From NCBI GenBank assembly GCA_038749105.1, contig JBCDIM010000013.1, positions 11,902 to 75,901 on the forward strand: DNA of 64,000 nt. Reading direction: 5' to 3'. Below the pieces are notes generated by a model. It saw nothing but the letters and a program-made list of their open reading frames with translations. It made no database searches and was not told where the DNA came from. The DNA is from JBCCOW01 sp038749105 (GTDB lineage Bacteria > Planctomycetota > Phycisphaerae > Phycisphaerales > Phycisphaeraceae). Below are positions 35,106-43,847 of the stretch, piece after piece. How positions within the stretch are numbered: position 1 is the stretch's first letter; each line of letters begins with the position of its first letter. A program made the position numbers and the translations under genes.

Positions 35106-35155
35106 CCTTTAGCCCCGGGCTCTGCCCAGGGGCACGCGGCGTGCCCGATGCCTCA
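35106..35155. repeat. TTTAGCC-hairpin element, copy 3
   Basis: TTTAGCCCCGGGC-TCT-GCCCaGGGG followed by a second perfect palindrome, GGCACGC-G-GCGTGCC, and a GATGCCTCAC tail. It lies between two co-directional glycosyltransferase genes. Its 3' half is nearly the same as the copy at 20911. Confidence 0.7.
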
Positions 35156-35180
35156 CCCGCTACCTGCACGCTCCCGCCCC

Positions 35181-36473
35181 ATGTGCGACGTCCTCTTCAT
35201 CAGCGAACGCCCGCTCTGGCCCCTCGACCAGGGCTTCCGCGTCCACGGCATCGCCCTCGCCCGTGCACTCGCCGACCTCGGCCAATCCGTCCGCCTGTCT
35301 TCCCTACAACCGACTCAACACTCCGAGACGCCCGACGACATCCGGGCCATGCTCACCCCCTGGCCCGAGCCCACCGCCGACGACATCGCCCATACCAAGC
35401 AAGCCTGGCAGCAGCAGGGCGGTCCCCTCACCCGAGCCCTCCGCCGCAAAGCCGCCGCCCACCAAGCCCTCGCCCCCCGCGACACCGCCGGCCTGCTCCC
35501 CCTCATCCACCAACTCCAACCCACTCACCTCATCGCCCTCGGCCCCCACGGCCCCGTCTTCCTCCAATCCCTCGCCTCCACCCCACACACCCCGACCCGC
35601 ACCTGGTACGCCGCCGACGAGCCCGCCTCCTTCGCCCTCTCCTGCCTCCGCCGCGAACCAATGACCCGCTGGCCCCACCGCCTCCGCCAGGCCGCCGTCT
35701 TCGCCACCCTCCAACACACATCATCCCCCGCGATCCAAACCGTCATCGGGGTCTCACCCACCGACACCCGCCGGCTCAAACGCCTCACCCGCGCCCCCCA
35801 CGCCCTGCTCCTCCCCAACGGTGTCGACCCCACCCGCTTCCCCTTCCGCCCCCAACCGCCCCAAACCGGATACGCCCAGTCCATCGCCTTCTGGGGCAAC
35901 CTCGCCTTCGAGCCCAACGCCGACGCCGCCCGATTCCTGCTCAAGCGCCTCTGGCCCACGCTCATCAAGAACCACCCCAACGCCAAGCTCTCCCTCATCG
36001 GCCCCGGCCTCCCCAACAACCTCCGCCCACTGACCCAACAGCCCGGCGTCACCGTCACCGGCCACGTCCGCGACCTGACCCAGCTCCTCCACCAGCACGC
36101 CCTCGCTGTCATGCCCTTCCGCCTAGGCCTCGGCATCAAGAACAAGCTGCTCGAAGCCGCCGCCCTCGGGCTCCCCCTCGTCGCCTCGCCGCATGCCGTC
36201 CGAGAACTCCGCCACTCCACCGATTCGCCCCCGTGGCTCACCGCCCAATCCCCGCGTCAGTGGATCGACGCCATCACCCACCTCTGGGCCCACCCCGAGG
36301 AGGCCAGCACCCTCGCCCACGCCGCCCACGCCTGGGTCCGCACCCACCACGACTGGACCACCCAAGCCCAAACGCTCCTCGACCACCTCAACCGGCTCAC
36401 CCCACCCGCCCGCCAACCCGATGACACCCACAGCGAACACGCCAGTCTGCAACCACCCGCCCGTGCCGCCTGA
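35181..36473 (+). CDS. GT4-type glycosyltransferase (second of pair)
   Basis: A 430-residue GT-B glycosyltransferase. DVLFISERPLWPLDQGFRVHGIALARAL opens the acceptor domain. ALSCLRREPMTRW and VIGVSPTDTRRLKRL mark the middle. The donor domain has LLPNGVDPTRF, AFWGNLAFEPNADAARFLL, SLIGPGLP and MPFRLGLGIKNKLLEAAALGLPLVASP. The pattern resembles transferases linked to exosortase/PEP-CTERM glycan systems. Start ATG 35181. Separated from its partner by a hairpin element. Confidence 0.87.
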   Translation: MCDVLFISERPLWPLDQGFRVHGIALARALADLGQSVRLSSLQPTQHSETPDDIRAMLTPWPEPTADDIAHTKQAWQQQGGPLTRALRRKAAAHQALAPRDTAGLLPLIHQLQPTHLIALGPHGPVFLQSLASTPHTPTRTWYAADEPASFALSCLRREPMTRWPHRLRQAAVFATLQHTSSPAIQTVIGVSPTDTRRLKRLTRAPHALLLPNGVDPTRFPFRPQPPQTGYAQSIAFWGNLAFEPNADAARFLLKRLWPTLIKNHPNAKLSLIGPGLPNNLRPLTQQPGVTVTGHVRDLTQLLHQHALAVMPFRLGLGIKNKLLEAAALGLPLVASPHAVRELRHSTDSPPWLTAQSPRQWIDAITHLWAHPEEASTLAHAAHAWVRTHHDWTTQAQTLLDHLNRLTPPARQPDDTHSEHASLQPPARAA

Positions 36474-36526
36474 ACCCACGCCCCGCCGACCTACAACCTA
36501 CGGCCTACCACCTACCACCTCCCCCC

Positions 36527-36958
36527 ATGGCCTGGACCTCCATGCATTTCGCCGTCGGCATGGCCTGCGGCGCCGCCCTCAGCGTCGCCCCCTGCCTCGT
36601 CCGGCCCCGCCTCTTCCGGCAACTCCCCCGCGTCCTGCCCCTCGCCATGACCGCCGGCGGACTCACCGCCTGCATCCCCGACGCCACCCGTCTTTTCACC
36701 GAAGACTTCCCCAACGCCCCCTTCGCCGCCACGCTCGGCTCCCGCCATCTCCGCGATTGGCTGCAGCACCACGCCGACTGGTTCTTCTTCCACGGCCACC
36801 TCGACCGCCAGCCCCGCGAGTTCGCCCTCCACGGCCTCGCCCTGATCATCCTGCTCTACAACCTCGCCCTGCTCCCCACCCTCTTCCGACGCTCACCCCC
36901 ACCCGCCCCCCAACCCGCCCGCGAACCCAGGCCCCAAACCCCCTCCAATCCCGCCTGA
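36527..36958 (+). CDS. small membrane protein, planctomycete-type
   Basis: A 143-residue protein with three hydrophobic segments: residues 5-24, 37-52 and about 102-119. The sequence MHFAVGMACGAAL, PDATRLFTEDFPNAPFAATLGS and DWFFFHGHLDRQPREFALHGLALIILLYNLALL matches a pattern I associate with planctomycete membrane proteins of unknown function. The His/Asp residues between the membrane segments could bind metal. It follows the glycosyltransferases at 53 bases and may be in their operon. Confidence 0.68.
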   Translation: MAWTSMHFAVGMACGAALSVAPCLVRPRLFRQLPRVLPLAMTAGGLTACIPDATRLFTEDFPNAPFAATLGSRHLRDWLQHHADWFFFHGHLDRQPREFALHGLALIILLYNLALLPTLFRRSPPPAPQPAREPRPQTPSNPA

Positions 36959-37166
36959 TCAGGCTAAACCCCTCTCCTAGGCAAATCACCAGCCTTTCAC
37001 GCGAATCTCAAATCAATCCCGCTTGACTCGCCTAACCTTCTGGCCGAAAGCAATCAAGCTGGTCCGATCTATTCAACCCGCTCCGGGCACTGCCACCCAG
37101 CGTTCGCCACGCATCAGCCTGTCGCTCCCTCCGAATCAGAAAACGTTCACCCGCAGCACGATCCCC

Positions 37167-37514
37167 ATGCCGGCCTCCACTCCCCAAGCCAACTCGACCC
37201 CGTCCACCGCCGCACCCGTCGAGGAATGGCTTATCACCGCCTACGCGCCCCACGCCGACGCCACCCACCTCGCCCGGGATACCAACGGCCAAGGCGTGGC
37301 CTGGCTCCCCCTCCAGGCCGACCCCGAGCGCCCCGGCCACTGGTCCGCCACCCTCACCCTCACCCCCGGCGCCCACCGCCTGCGCTACTACGCCCAGCAG
37401 GACGGCACCTACCTGAACTGCGGCGCCGCCGGCCTCACCGCTCACCGCCTGTCAAACCCCACGGGCCTGGTCCACGTCGAGCTCGCGACCAACCGCTTTG
37501 CCCTCGCCATCTGA
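37167..37514 (+). CDS. small CBM48/AMPK-beta-like domain protein
   Basis: A 115-residue soluble protein. After a Thr/Ser/Ala-rich N terminus (about 25 residues) there is a single beta-sandwich: EEWLITAYAPHADATHLARDTNG, VAWLPLQADPERPGHWSATLTLTPGAHRLRYYAQQDGTYL. The W...TL.L.PG.HRLRYY pattern recalls E-set/CBM48 glycogen-binding folds. No catalytic domain is attached. Start ATG at 37167; an in-frame upstream extension to 37023 has no support. Confidence 0.6.
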   Translation: MPASTPQANSTPSTAAPVEEWLITAYAPHADATHLARDTNGQGVAWLPLQADPERPGHWSATLTLTPGAHRLRYYAQQDGTYLNCGAAGLTAHRLSNPTGLVHVELATNRFALAI

Positions 37515-37550
37515 TTGAGGCCCAGGCGATCTCATACCAACTTCATTGAT

Positions 37551-37576
37551 GGCCGCGATGCGACGCATCGCCGGCC
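37551..37576. repeat. dispersed palindrome (GCGATGCG-A-CGCATCGC), copy 2
   Basis: Perfect 8-bp stem at 37555-37571 flanked by GGCC and CGGCC, between convergent genes. Compared with the copies at 11588 and 51671, C-G has become T-A on both sides of the stem, keeping the pairing. Confidence 0.7.
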
Positions 37577-37590
37577 CCGTTCCGCCCGAC

Positions 37591-37977
37591 TCACCCCTGA
37601 CCTAACATCCCCGACATCGCCGACAGGTCAATCCCGCCCGCCGCCTCCGCCATCTTCGCCTGCACCGCCGCCTGCGCTTTTTCCATCGCCGCGTTCACCG
37701 CCGCCGCCATCAGTTCCTCGATCATCTCCCGGTCCTCCGCCGCCCGCTGCTCATCCCCATCACCCGCGACCAGGCCCGCCATCATCGCCGGCTCGATCCG
37801 CACCGACAGCACCCTGAACTTCCCGTTCATCTCCACCCGCACCGCTCCCGCGCCCGACTCCCCCTCCACCCGCAGCTCTTCAAGCTCCGCCTGCGCCCGC
37901 TCCATCTTCTCCCGGAGCTCCGCCGGATTCCCCAGCATCCCCATCAACGACTTCAGCTGTTTCATCTGTTCAAACAT
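37591..37977 (-). CDS. YbaB/EbfC-family nucleoid-associated protein
   Basis: A 128-residue DNA-binding protein of the YbaB/EbfC family, usually a dimer with tweezer shape. FEQMKQLKSLMGMLGNPAELREKMERAQAELEELRVEGESGAGAVRVEMNGKFRVLSVRIEP is diagnostic. The C terminus is longer than usual and Ala/Met/Gly-rich. The usual neighbours dnaX and recR are absent. The ATG is set by TAGAAT six bases upstream. Confidence 0.9.
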   Translation of the reverse strand: MFEQMKQLKSLMGMLGNPAELREKMERAQAELEELRVEGESGAGAVRVEMNGKFRVLSVRIEPAMMAGLVAGDGDEQRAAEDREMIEELMAAAVNAAMEKAQAAVQAKMAEAAGGIDLSAMSGMLGQG

Positions 37978-37983
37978 GCACCC

Positions 37984-37989
37984 ATTCTA
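37984..37989 (-). promoter_or_regulatory. -10 box (TAGAAT) of ybaB-like gene, leaderless arrangement
   Basis: Minus-strand TAGAAT ends six bases before the ATG at 37977. Confidence 0.5.
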
Positions 37990-38023
37990 ACCCCGCACAC
38001 TCCACCCGCTCGTCTCCCACCCG

Positions 38024-39001
38024 TCACGCCTCCACGACGTTCCGTGCCGTCGCCGCCGGCACATACACCACCACGCCCTGCTCGCCCCGCACCGCCAGCC
38101 CCTGCGCCGGGTCGATCGCCACCACCTCCCCCCGGACCTCCCGGCCATCGCTGAGCAGCACCACCCGCCGACCCAGCTGCACACACCGCTTCCGCCAAAA
38201 ATCCACCACCCCCGGATCAGCCCCCGCACCGCCGACCGCCATCCCTTCAAGCCCCGCGATCAGCTCCCGTACCACCGCCAACCGGTGCATCGGCCCCACC
38301 ACGCCCACCGCTCCCACCAACCCGACCGCTCCCAACTCATCCAACGCCGCCGCCACGCCCTCTATCTCGCCCGGCCAACCCCCGGCAGGGCGGTGCACGT
38401 TCAACCCCACCCCGACCACCACCTTCCCGGCCACCCGCTCGATCAATACCCCCGCCAACTTCCGCCCGCCCACCAGCACATCGTTCGGCCAACGCATCTC
38501 CGCAGCCCCGTCCCCCGCCCACTGCTCGACCACGCTCGCCACCACCACCCCGACCGCCAGGCTCAACGCCTCCCCTGCGTCACCGCCATCGTTCAACACC
38601 ATTGACAGCCACACCCCCGACCCCGCCGGCGACGCCCACGCTCGGCCCAACCGACCACGCCCCGCCGACTGCGCATCGGCCAGCACCACCCCGGTCCGCC
38701 CCGACTCCGCCAGCTCCCGCGCCACCGCCTGCGTCGAAGCCGTCTCCCGCAACACCACCACATGGCGTTCATCACCTGAAGAAGCAGGGGGGTACGCCAC
38801 CAGGTAGTCCGCCCACACCGACAGGCCCGCGCTCAGCAGCCGAACCCCTCGCTGCGGGTGCCGTTCCAGCTCACAGCCCGCCGTCTCCAACCGCTCCAAC
38901 TCGCGGCCCGCCCGTGGCCCCAAGGCCTCCACCCCGACGGGCTCCGCCGCTTTCAACAGCACATCAAGCAACCCCACGTCGACCAAAGCCGGCCCACTCA
39001 A
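38024..39001 (-). CDS. birA: biotin--[acetyl-CoA-carboxylase] ligase
   Basis: Biotin protein ligase of about 325 residues. An N-terminal winged-helix-like region (LLDVLLKAAEPVGVEALG...LERLETAGCELERHPQRGVRLL) may allow repression of biotin genes. The ligase core has the biotin/ATP motif SAGRGRLGRAWASPAG (about residue 112), MRWPNDVLVGGRKLAGVLIE and VVGVGLNVHRP, then a C-terminal SH3-like domain. The start is uncertain. TTG at 39001 overlaps the nadC stop as TTGA; TTG 39013 is also in frame. Operon with nadC and the ASCH gene. Confidence 0.9.
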   Translation of the reverse strand: MSGPALVDVGLLDVLLKAAEPVGVEALGPRAGRELERLETAGCELERHPQRGVRLLSAGLSVWADYLVAYPPASSGDERHVVVLRETASTQAVARELAESGRTGVVLADAQSAGRGRLGRAWASPAGSGVWLSMVLNDGGDAGEALSLAVGVVVASVVEQWAGDGAAEMRWPNDVLVGGRKLAGVLIERVAGKVVVGVGLNVHRPAGGWPGEIEGVAAALDELGAVGLVGAVGVVGPMHRLAVVRELIAGLEGMAVGGAGADPGVVDFWRKRCVQLGRRVVLLSDGREVRGEVVAIDPAQGLAVRGEQGVVVYVPAATARNVVEA

Positions 39002-39924
39002 CCCTGGCCCCAATCCAGCCCGAGGTCCAGCGCCGGGGCCGAGTGCGTCAACGCCCCCACCGAGACCCGGTCCACCCCCGACGCCGCCAGCCCCGCCACC
39101 GTCTCCAGCGTGACTCCCCCCGACGCTTCCAAACGCACCGCCGGCGCGACCCGATCCCGCATCGCCACCGCCTCCCGCAAAACCTCGGCCGGCATGTTGT
39201 CCAACAACACCAGATCGATCGGGGCCTCCAGCACCACCGCCAGCTGCTCCAGCGTGTCCACTTCCACCTGCACAGACTGCAGCTGCGGGTTCAACCGGCG
39301 GGCCTCGACCACCGCCTCCTCCAGCCGTGCGACCAAACCGCCCATCGGCACCCCAGCCAGGTGGTTGTCTTTCACCAGCACCGCGTCATACAGCCCCATC
39401 CGGTGCGTCGTCCCGCCGCCGCACGCCACCGCATACTTCTCCAGGCCGCGTAGCCCCCAGTGCGTCTTCCGCGTGCAACAGACCTCCGCCCGTGTGCCCT
39501 TGACCTGCTCGACGTAGGACGCTGTCAGCGTGGCGATCCCGGACAGGTGCGTCAGCAGGTTCAGCAGCACCCGCTCCACCATCAGCACCCCCCACGCCGG
39601 CCCCCGCAGCGTCGCCACCGCGTCGCCCGCCGCCAAACGATCCCCGTCCGACCTCGACTCCTCCAGCTCCAGTTCTTCCCCATACGCCGCCACCACCCTC
39701 GACCCCAACGCCAGCCCGCTCAACACCCCCGCCTGCCGTGCCACCACCCGCATCTCCAGCACCGCCGCCCGGTCCACGAACGCCATCGTCGTAACATCCA
39801 ACCCACCGCCCCCAACGCCCCCACCGGCACCACCACCCTCAAGCTGCCCCAGGTCCTCCTCCCGCGCCACCGCGATCAGCCCCATCAACGCCGCCTCCGA
39901 GATAAACGCATTCAGGTCCGGCAT
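38998..39924 (-). CDS. nadC: nicotinate-nucleotide pyrophosphorylase (carboxylating)
   Basis: Quinolinate phosphoribosyltransferase of NAD synthesis, 308 residues. Family motifs: REEDLG near the N terminus, LSGLALGSRVVAAYG, NLLTHLSGIATLT, CCTRKTHWGLRGLEKYAVACGGGTTHRMGLYDAVLVKDNH (PRPP and quinolinate site), VEVDTLEQL, LLDNMP and EASGGVTLETVAG. The ATG at 39924 follows GGGGAGTG and begins two bases after the upstream stop. A Gly-rich insertion sits near residues 30-40. Confidence 0.95.
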   Translation of the reverse strand: MPDLNAFISEAALMGLIAVAREEDLGQLEGGGAGGGVGGGGLDVTTMAFVDRAAVLEMRVVARQAGVLSGLALGSRVVAAYGEELELEESRSDGDRLAAGDAVATLRGPAWGVLMVERVLLNLLTHLSGIATLTASYVEQVKGTRAEVCCTRKTHWGLRGLEKYAVACGGGTTHRMGLYDAVLVKDNHLAGVPMGGLVARLEEAVVEARRLNPQLQSVQVEVDTLEQLAVVLEAPIDLVLLDNMPAEVLREAVAMRDRVAPAVRLEASGGVTLETVAGLAASGVDRVSVGALTHSAPALDLGLDWGQG

Positions 39925-39926
39925 GG

Positions 39927-40604
39927 TCACTCCCCCGCCCGATCCTTCCGCGGGAAGCTCACAACATACCGCCGCTCCCCGACACGAACCAACCGCACCA
40001 CATCCCCGCCGCGCACCCCGTGCTCCGCGTACAGCCGGCCAAACACCCGGCTCCGCAGCATCGCCCCCTTCGCGAAGTCCGTCTCCACCACCCCGCCCCC
40101 CGGCAGCTCCAGCGTCACCCGGCTCGCCCGCATCTTCGCCGACGCAAACGGCAGGCTCAGATACCCGTTCCGCACCGCACCCCCACGCAGCACCACCTCC
40201 CGCACCGGGCTCACCTCCTCCGGCAACGCGTACCACGCCCGCATCGCCTGCACCGCATACCTCGGCCCGACCGCCATCGGCTCCACCCGCTCCAGCCCCA
40301 TGAACACCGCGAACCGGCTCGCCGACTTCCCCTCCCAATACGCGTCATCCCCGCACACCGCGGGCTCGTAGCGCTCCCGCAAACCCGCCACCCTCCGCGG
40401 CGTCAGCCCAGCGTGCTCCTCCACCCAACCCACCTCCGCCATCCCCACAAACGGCCCGCCGCTCTGTTTGAGAAACACCCGCTCCCCCGCCTTCACCACC
40501 CCGTACGGCTCCCGCCCCTGACGCATCAGCCGAGACTCCACCGTCTTCTGCCCACCGAGCACGAGCCCGCAGTACCGCCGCAGCAAAATCGCCACATGGA
40601 TCAT
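39927..40604 (-). CDS. ASCH/PUA-like domain protein
   Basis: A 225-residue soluble protein. The first 120 residues resemble an ASCH domain: ILLRRYCGLVLGGQKTVESRLMRQ, VKAGERVFLKQSGGPFVGMAEV, and a later EVVLRGGAVRNGYLSLPF segment. ASCH proteins bind RNA or act on modified nucleosides, but the function here is unknown. It leads the operon ASCH-nadC-birA with tight spacing. A TAGGTT box six bases before the ATG fixes the start. Confidence 0.78.
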   Translation of the reverse strand: MIHVAILLRRYCGLVLGGQKTVESRLMRQGREPYGVVKAGERVFLKQSGGPFVGMAEVGWVEEHAGLTPRRVAGLRERYEPAVCGDDAYWEGKSASRFAVFMGLERVEPMAVGPRYAVQAMRAWYALPEEVSPVREVVLRGGAVRNGYLSLPFASAKMRASRVTLELPGGGVVETDFAKGAMLRSRVFGRLYAEHGVRGGDVVRLVRVGERRYVVSFPRKDRAGE

Positions 40605-40610
40605 GGCCGC

Positions 40611-40616
40611 AACCTA
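40611..40616 (-). promoter_or_regulatory. -10 box (TAGGTT) of the ASCH-nadC-birA operon
   Basis: Minus-strand TAGGTT ends six bases before the ATG at 40604. Confidence 0.45.
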
Positions 40617-40643
40617 CACCGGCCGTCCACCCCGCACACAGGC

Positions 40644-41438
40644 TCACGCCAACGCGGTCCAGATCATCCACCCCGCCGCCGCCGCTGCGCCGCTGTACAT
40701 CACCGCCATGAACGGCCGCTCCGGCATCCGGCGGTGCATCCAAAAACCCAGCGCCGCCCCCAAGGGGATCAGCGGGATCACCAGCGCCGACTCCATCAGC
40801 GTCGCCCCGTTGATCAGGCCCAGCCCGAGGTAGAAAGGCACCTTCACCCAGTTCACCACGAAGAAGAACACGACCAGCGTCCCCACCAACGCCGCCTTGC
40901 TGAACCGCCGTTCCAGCCAATAGATCGACATCACCGGGCCCGCCGCGTGCGCCAGCGTCGACACCCCGCCCGCGATCCCGCCCGCAATCCCGCCCGCCAC
41001 CGGCGTCCCAGGCAGCCGGGGCACCCGACCGCCGATCATCCGGTATACCTGCACCCCCACAAACACCAGGCACACCCCGCCCACCACCAGCCGCAGCGCC
41101 ACCTCCAGCACCCCCCGGTCCCGGAACAGCAGGATCACCCCCGCGCCCAACACAACCCCCACCGCCGCACCGATCAACGCCGGCCGAAGCGCCCCCCAGT
41201 CCGTGCTCCGCCGGTGCTGCCACACCGCCACCACGTCCGCCGCGATCAGCACCGGCAGCATCACCCCCACCGTCCGGCTCACCGGCAGCGCACTGGCGAC
41301 CAACGGCACCGCCAGGATCCCGATCCCCCCGCCAAACCCGCTCTTGGCGATCCCGATCACCACCACCGCCCCCGCCAACGCCGTGATGTACCACCACAGC
41401 GGCGTCCCTTCCGGCGGCAGACTCGTGAACCAATCCAT
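40644..41438 (-). CDS. TauE/SafE-family anion exporter
   Basis: Polytopic membrane protein, about 264 residues with eight hydrophobic segments, of the sulfite exporter TauE/SafE family. The repeat signature is AKSGFGGGIGILAVPLVA in the first half and the cognate AGGIAGGIAGGVSTLAHAAGP in the second. It may export sulfite, sulfonates or other organic anions. The ATG at 41438 is preferred over an upstream TTG. It is followed on the same strand by the ASCH operon, which has its own promoter. Confidence 0.87.
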   Translation of the reverse strand: MDWFTSLPPEGTPLWWYITALAGAVVVIGIAKSGFGGGIGILAVPLVASALPVSRTVGVMLPVLIAADVVAVWQHRRSTDWGALRPALIGAAVGVVLGAGVILLFRDRGVLEVALRLVVGGVCLVFVGVQVYRMIGGRVPRLPGTPVAGGIAGGIAGGVSTLAHAAGPVMSIYWLERRFSKAALVGTLVVFFFVVNWVKVPFYLGLGLINGATLMESALVIPLIPLGAALGFWMHRRMPERPFMAVMYSGAAAAAGWMIWTALA

Positions 41439-41505
41439 AACCAACCCATCGGCCAATCCCCTGCACGCCCGCCTTCCAATCTCCGAATTCAGACGCCCAC
41501 TCGCG

Positions 41506-43584
41506 TCACGTCAGATAGGTGTACCCCGCCAACCCCTCGTCATAAAACCCCTGCAGCGCCCGCGACTCCTCGGCCGTCAGCCGACCGTCCCCCTCGGCCC
41601 GGCGTACCGCCGCCCGGAAACTCCCCCGCAGCACGTCCGGGTTGAACTGCACATACCCCAGCACCTGCGCCGACGTATCGCCCTCCACCACCTCATCGAT
41701 CGACCAGCTGCCGTCCGCCTCCACCGTGACGTGCACCGCATTGGTGTCGCCGAACAGGTTGTGCAGGTCGCCCAGCGTCTCCTGGTAGGCCCCCACGAGA
41801 AACACCCCCAGGTCGTAGGGCTCGCCCGTGTACGGGTGCAGGTCCAACACGCGTCGCGTCCGCCACGGTGCCGACGGGTCCCGGAACCGGTCCAGCTTCC
41901 CGTCGCTGTCGCACGTCATATCCGCCAACACCCCCCGGCACACCGGCTCCTCGTCCAAACGATGCAGCGGCACCACCGGGAACACCTGCCCGATCGCCCA
42001 GGCATCCGGCAGCGACTGGAAGACCGACGCGTTGCAGAAATACGTCTCGCACAACCGCGTCTCCAACGCCCGCAGCTCCGGCGGAAGCTCCGACGGCATC
42101 GCCTCCCGCTGCTTGACCAACGCCCAGACCTTCGCGCAACCCGCACGGTACAACCGCTGCCCCAGCGCCCGCTGGTCCAGCGTGCAATACCCCAACGCGA
42201 AGAGCTGGTCCACCGCCTCCTTAGCAGATTCCAGATCGTGGAAGGACTCCACCACGTTTGCCAGCTCCAGCCCGTCCACCGTCTCGTGCATCAACCTTAC
42301 CGGCTCGGGGACGCCCGAGAGCTCCGCCCGTTCCAACTCAGCCGAAGCCCCGTCGCGCTCGCTACCGGTCCACCCCACCACGCTCATCACCAGGACGCTG
42401 TGGTGGGCGGTCAGCGCCCGGCCCGACTCGCTCACGAGGTGGGGGCACGGCTGACCCGACGCCTGACAAACCGACTGCGTGTGGTACACCACGTCGTTCG
42501 CGTACTCCCGCAGGCCGTAGTTCATCCCCCAACCCGCGCCGCCCCCCGACGCCTCGCCGCTCTGCCCGACACCCGACGCGCCCACATAGTCCACCGCCAG
42601 CCCGCCCCCCACGTTCACCGTGTCCAGCCCCGCCGCCCCCAGCCGCCGCAGCTCTACATACACCCGGGCCAGCTCGGTCACCGCCGACTTCACGCTCCGG
42701 ATGTCGCTGACCTGACTCCCCACATGCGCGTGCACCATCCGCAAGCAGTCGAGCATGCCCGCGCCTTCGAGCTGCCGCACCGCCTTGATCAGCTCAGAGT
42801 AGGAAAGCCCGAACTTGCTCCGCTCCCCGCCCGACGCCTCCCACTTCCCCGACCCCATCGCGCTCAGCTTCACCCGCACCCCGAGCGTCGGGCGCACCCC
42901 ATGCTTCGCCGACAGCTCAATCAACTCCTCCAGCTCGCCAAACCGCTCAACCACCGGCGTGATGTCTCGGCCCAGCTTCGTCGCCAGCACCACCGCCTCC
43001 AGGTAACGCCGATCCTTGAACCCATTGCACACGATCGGCGTCCGCTCGTCCTCCACCATCGCCAGCACCGCAAGCAGCTCCGGCTTCGACCCCGCCTCCA
43101 GCCCAAACCCAAACCGCCGACCGAAACGCAGCACCTCCTCTACCACATGCCGCTGCTGGTTGACCTTCACCGGATACACACAGCGGTAACCGCCGTCGTA
43201 GCCGTGCTCGCCCGCCGCCCCCGCAAACGTCTCCGCCAGCCGACGCATGCGGTCTTCCAGGATGTGCCCAAACCGCAGCAGCACCGGTGTCTGCACGCCG
43301 CGATGCCGGAGCTGATCAACCACGCGACGGATGCAGATACCGTTCTCGGGCCAAGCCTCCTGCCCTACAGGCACGGGCAGAACCAAAACATTGCCCCCAC
43401 GATCGATCTCGAAATAATCAGCACCCCAAGAACGAACGCCATACCGTTCCCTGTTCCTGATAACCGCGGGGGAGCACGACGAACATCCCTCAAATCCCTC
43501 GGTTGCTTCCAAAGCAACGCGGCCCCGATCCGACTGCCCATCATTCTTCGCGTCAGGAATGGCAACAGCAGCGGACTCATCCAT
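41506..43584 (-). CDS. speA: biosynthetic arginine decarboxylase
   Basis: PLP-dependent enzyme that converts arginine to agmatine in polyamine synthesis, 692 residues (family about 630-660). The N-terminal 35 residues are extra. The fold-III barrel shows YPVKVNQQRHVVEEVL with the PLP Lys (about residue 137), GLEAGSKPELLAV, VCNGFKD, MVHAHVGSQVSDI (His stacking on PLP), VNVGGGLAVDYVG and SESGRALTAHHSVL. The C-terminal domain ends GLAGYTYLT. A short insertion (SGVGQSGEASGGG) lies before the substrate-loop region. TAGACT is six bases before the ATG. Confidence 0.95.
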   Translation of the reverse strand: MDESAAVAIPDAKNDGQSDRGRVALEATEGFEGCSSCSPAVIRNRERYGVRSWGADYFEIDRGGNVLVLPVPVGQEAWPENGICIRRVVDQLRHRGVQTPVLLRFGHILEDRMRRLAETFAGAAGEHGYDGGYRCVYPVKVNQQRHVVEEVLRFGRRFGFGLEAGSKPELLAVLAMVEDERTPIVCNGFKDRRYLEAVVLATKLGRDITPVVERFGELEELIELSAKHGVRPTLGVRVKLSAMGSGKWEASGGERSKFGLSYSELIKAVRQLEGAGMLDCLRMVHAHVGSQVSDIRSVKSAVTELARVYVELRRLGAAGLDTVNVGGGLAVDYVGASGVGQSGEASGGGAGWGMNYGLREYANDVVYHTQSVCQASGQPCPHLVSESGRALTAHHSVLVMSVVGWTGSERDGASAELERAELSGVPEPVRLMHETVDGLELANVVESFHDLESAKEAVDQLFALGYCTLDQRALGQRLYRAGCAKVWALVKQREAMPSELPPELRALETRLCETYFCNASVFQSLPDAWAIGQVFPVVPLHRLDEEPVCRGVLADMTCDSDGKLDRFRDPSAPWRTRRVLDLHPYTGEPYDLGVFLVGAYQETLGDLHNLFGDTNAVHVTVEADGSWSIDEVVEGDTSAQVLGYVQFNPDVLRGSFRAAVRRAEGDGRLTAEESRALQGFYDEGLAGYTYLT

Positions 43585-43590
43585 GCCTGG

Positions 43591-43596
43591 AGTCTA
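43591..43596 (-). promoter_or_regulatory. -10 box (TAGACT) of speA, leaderless arrangement
   Basis: Minus-strand TAGACT ends six bases before the ATG at 43584, with no Shine-Dalgarno sequence. Confidence 0.5.
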
Positions 43597-43847
43597 CCGG
43601 ACCATGCATCCGCCCTCCGAGTGCACCACCTGCCCCCAACGATCGGCTCCAAGCCACGAACCGGACGGATCCGAACAGGACCAGACGCCCCAGTAGCGAG
43701 AACAAGATCCTGGGACTTCCGCCCGAAGCCAGGAGAGAACAGGAATTAGGGTTTCAGAGCCGGAGACCGCGTTAAATGAGCTACAGCCGACATCCCAGCG
43801 TCAGGAAACGCAAGACTGGTCTAAGTCTGACCGAGAAGCCAGAGGGT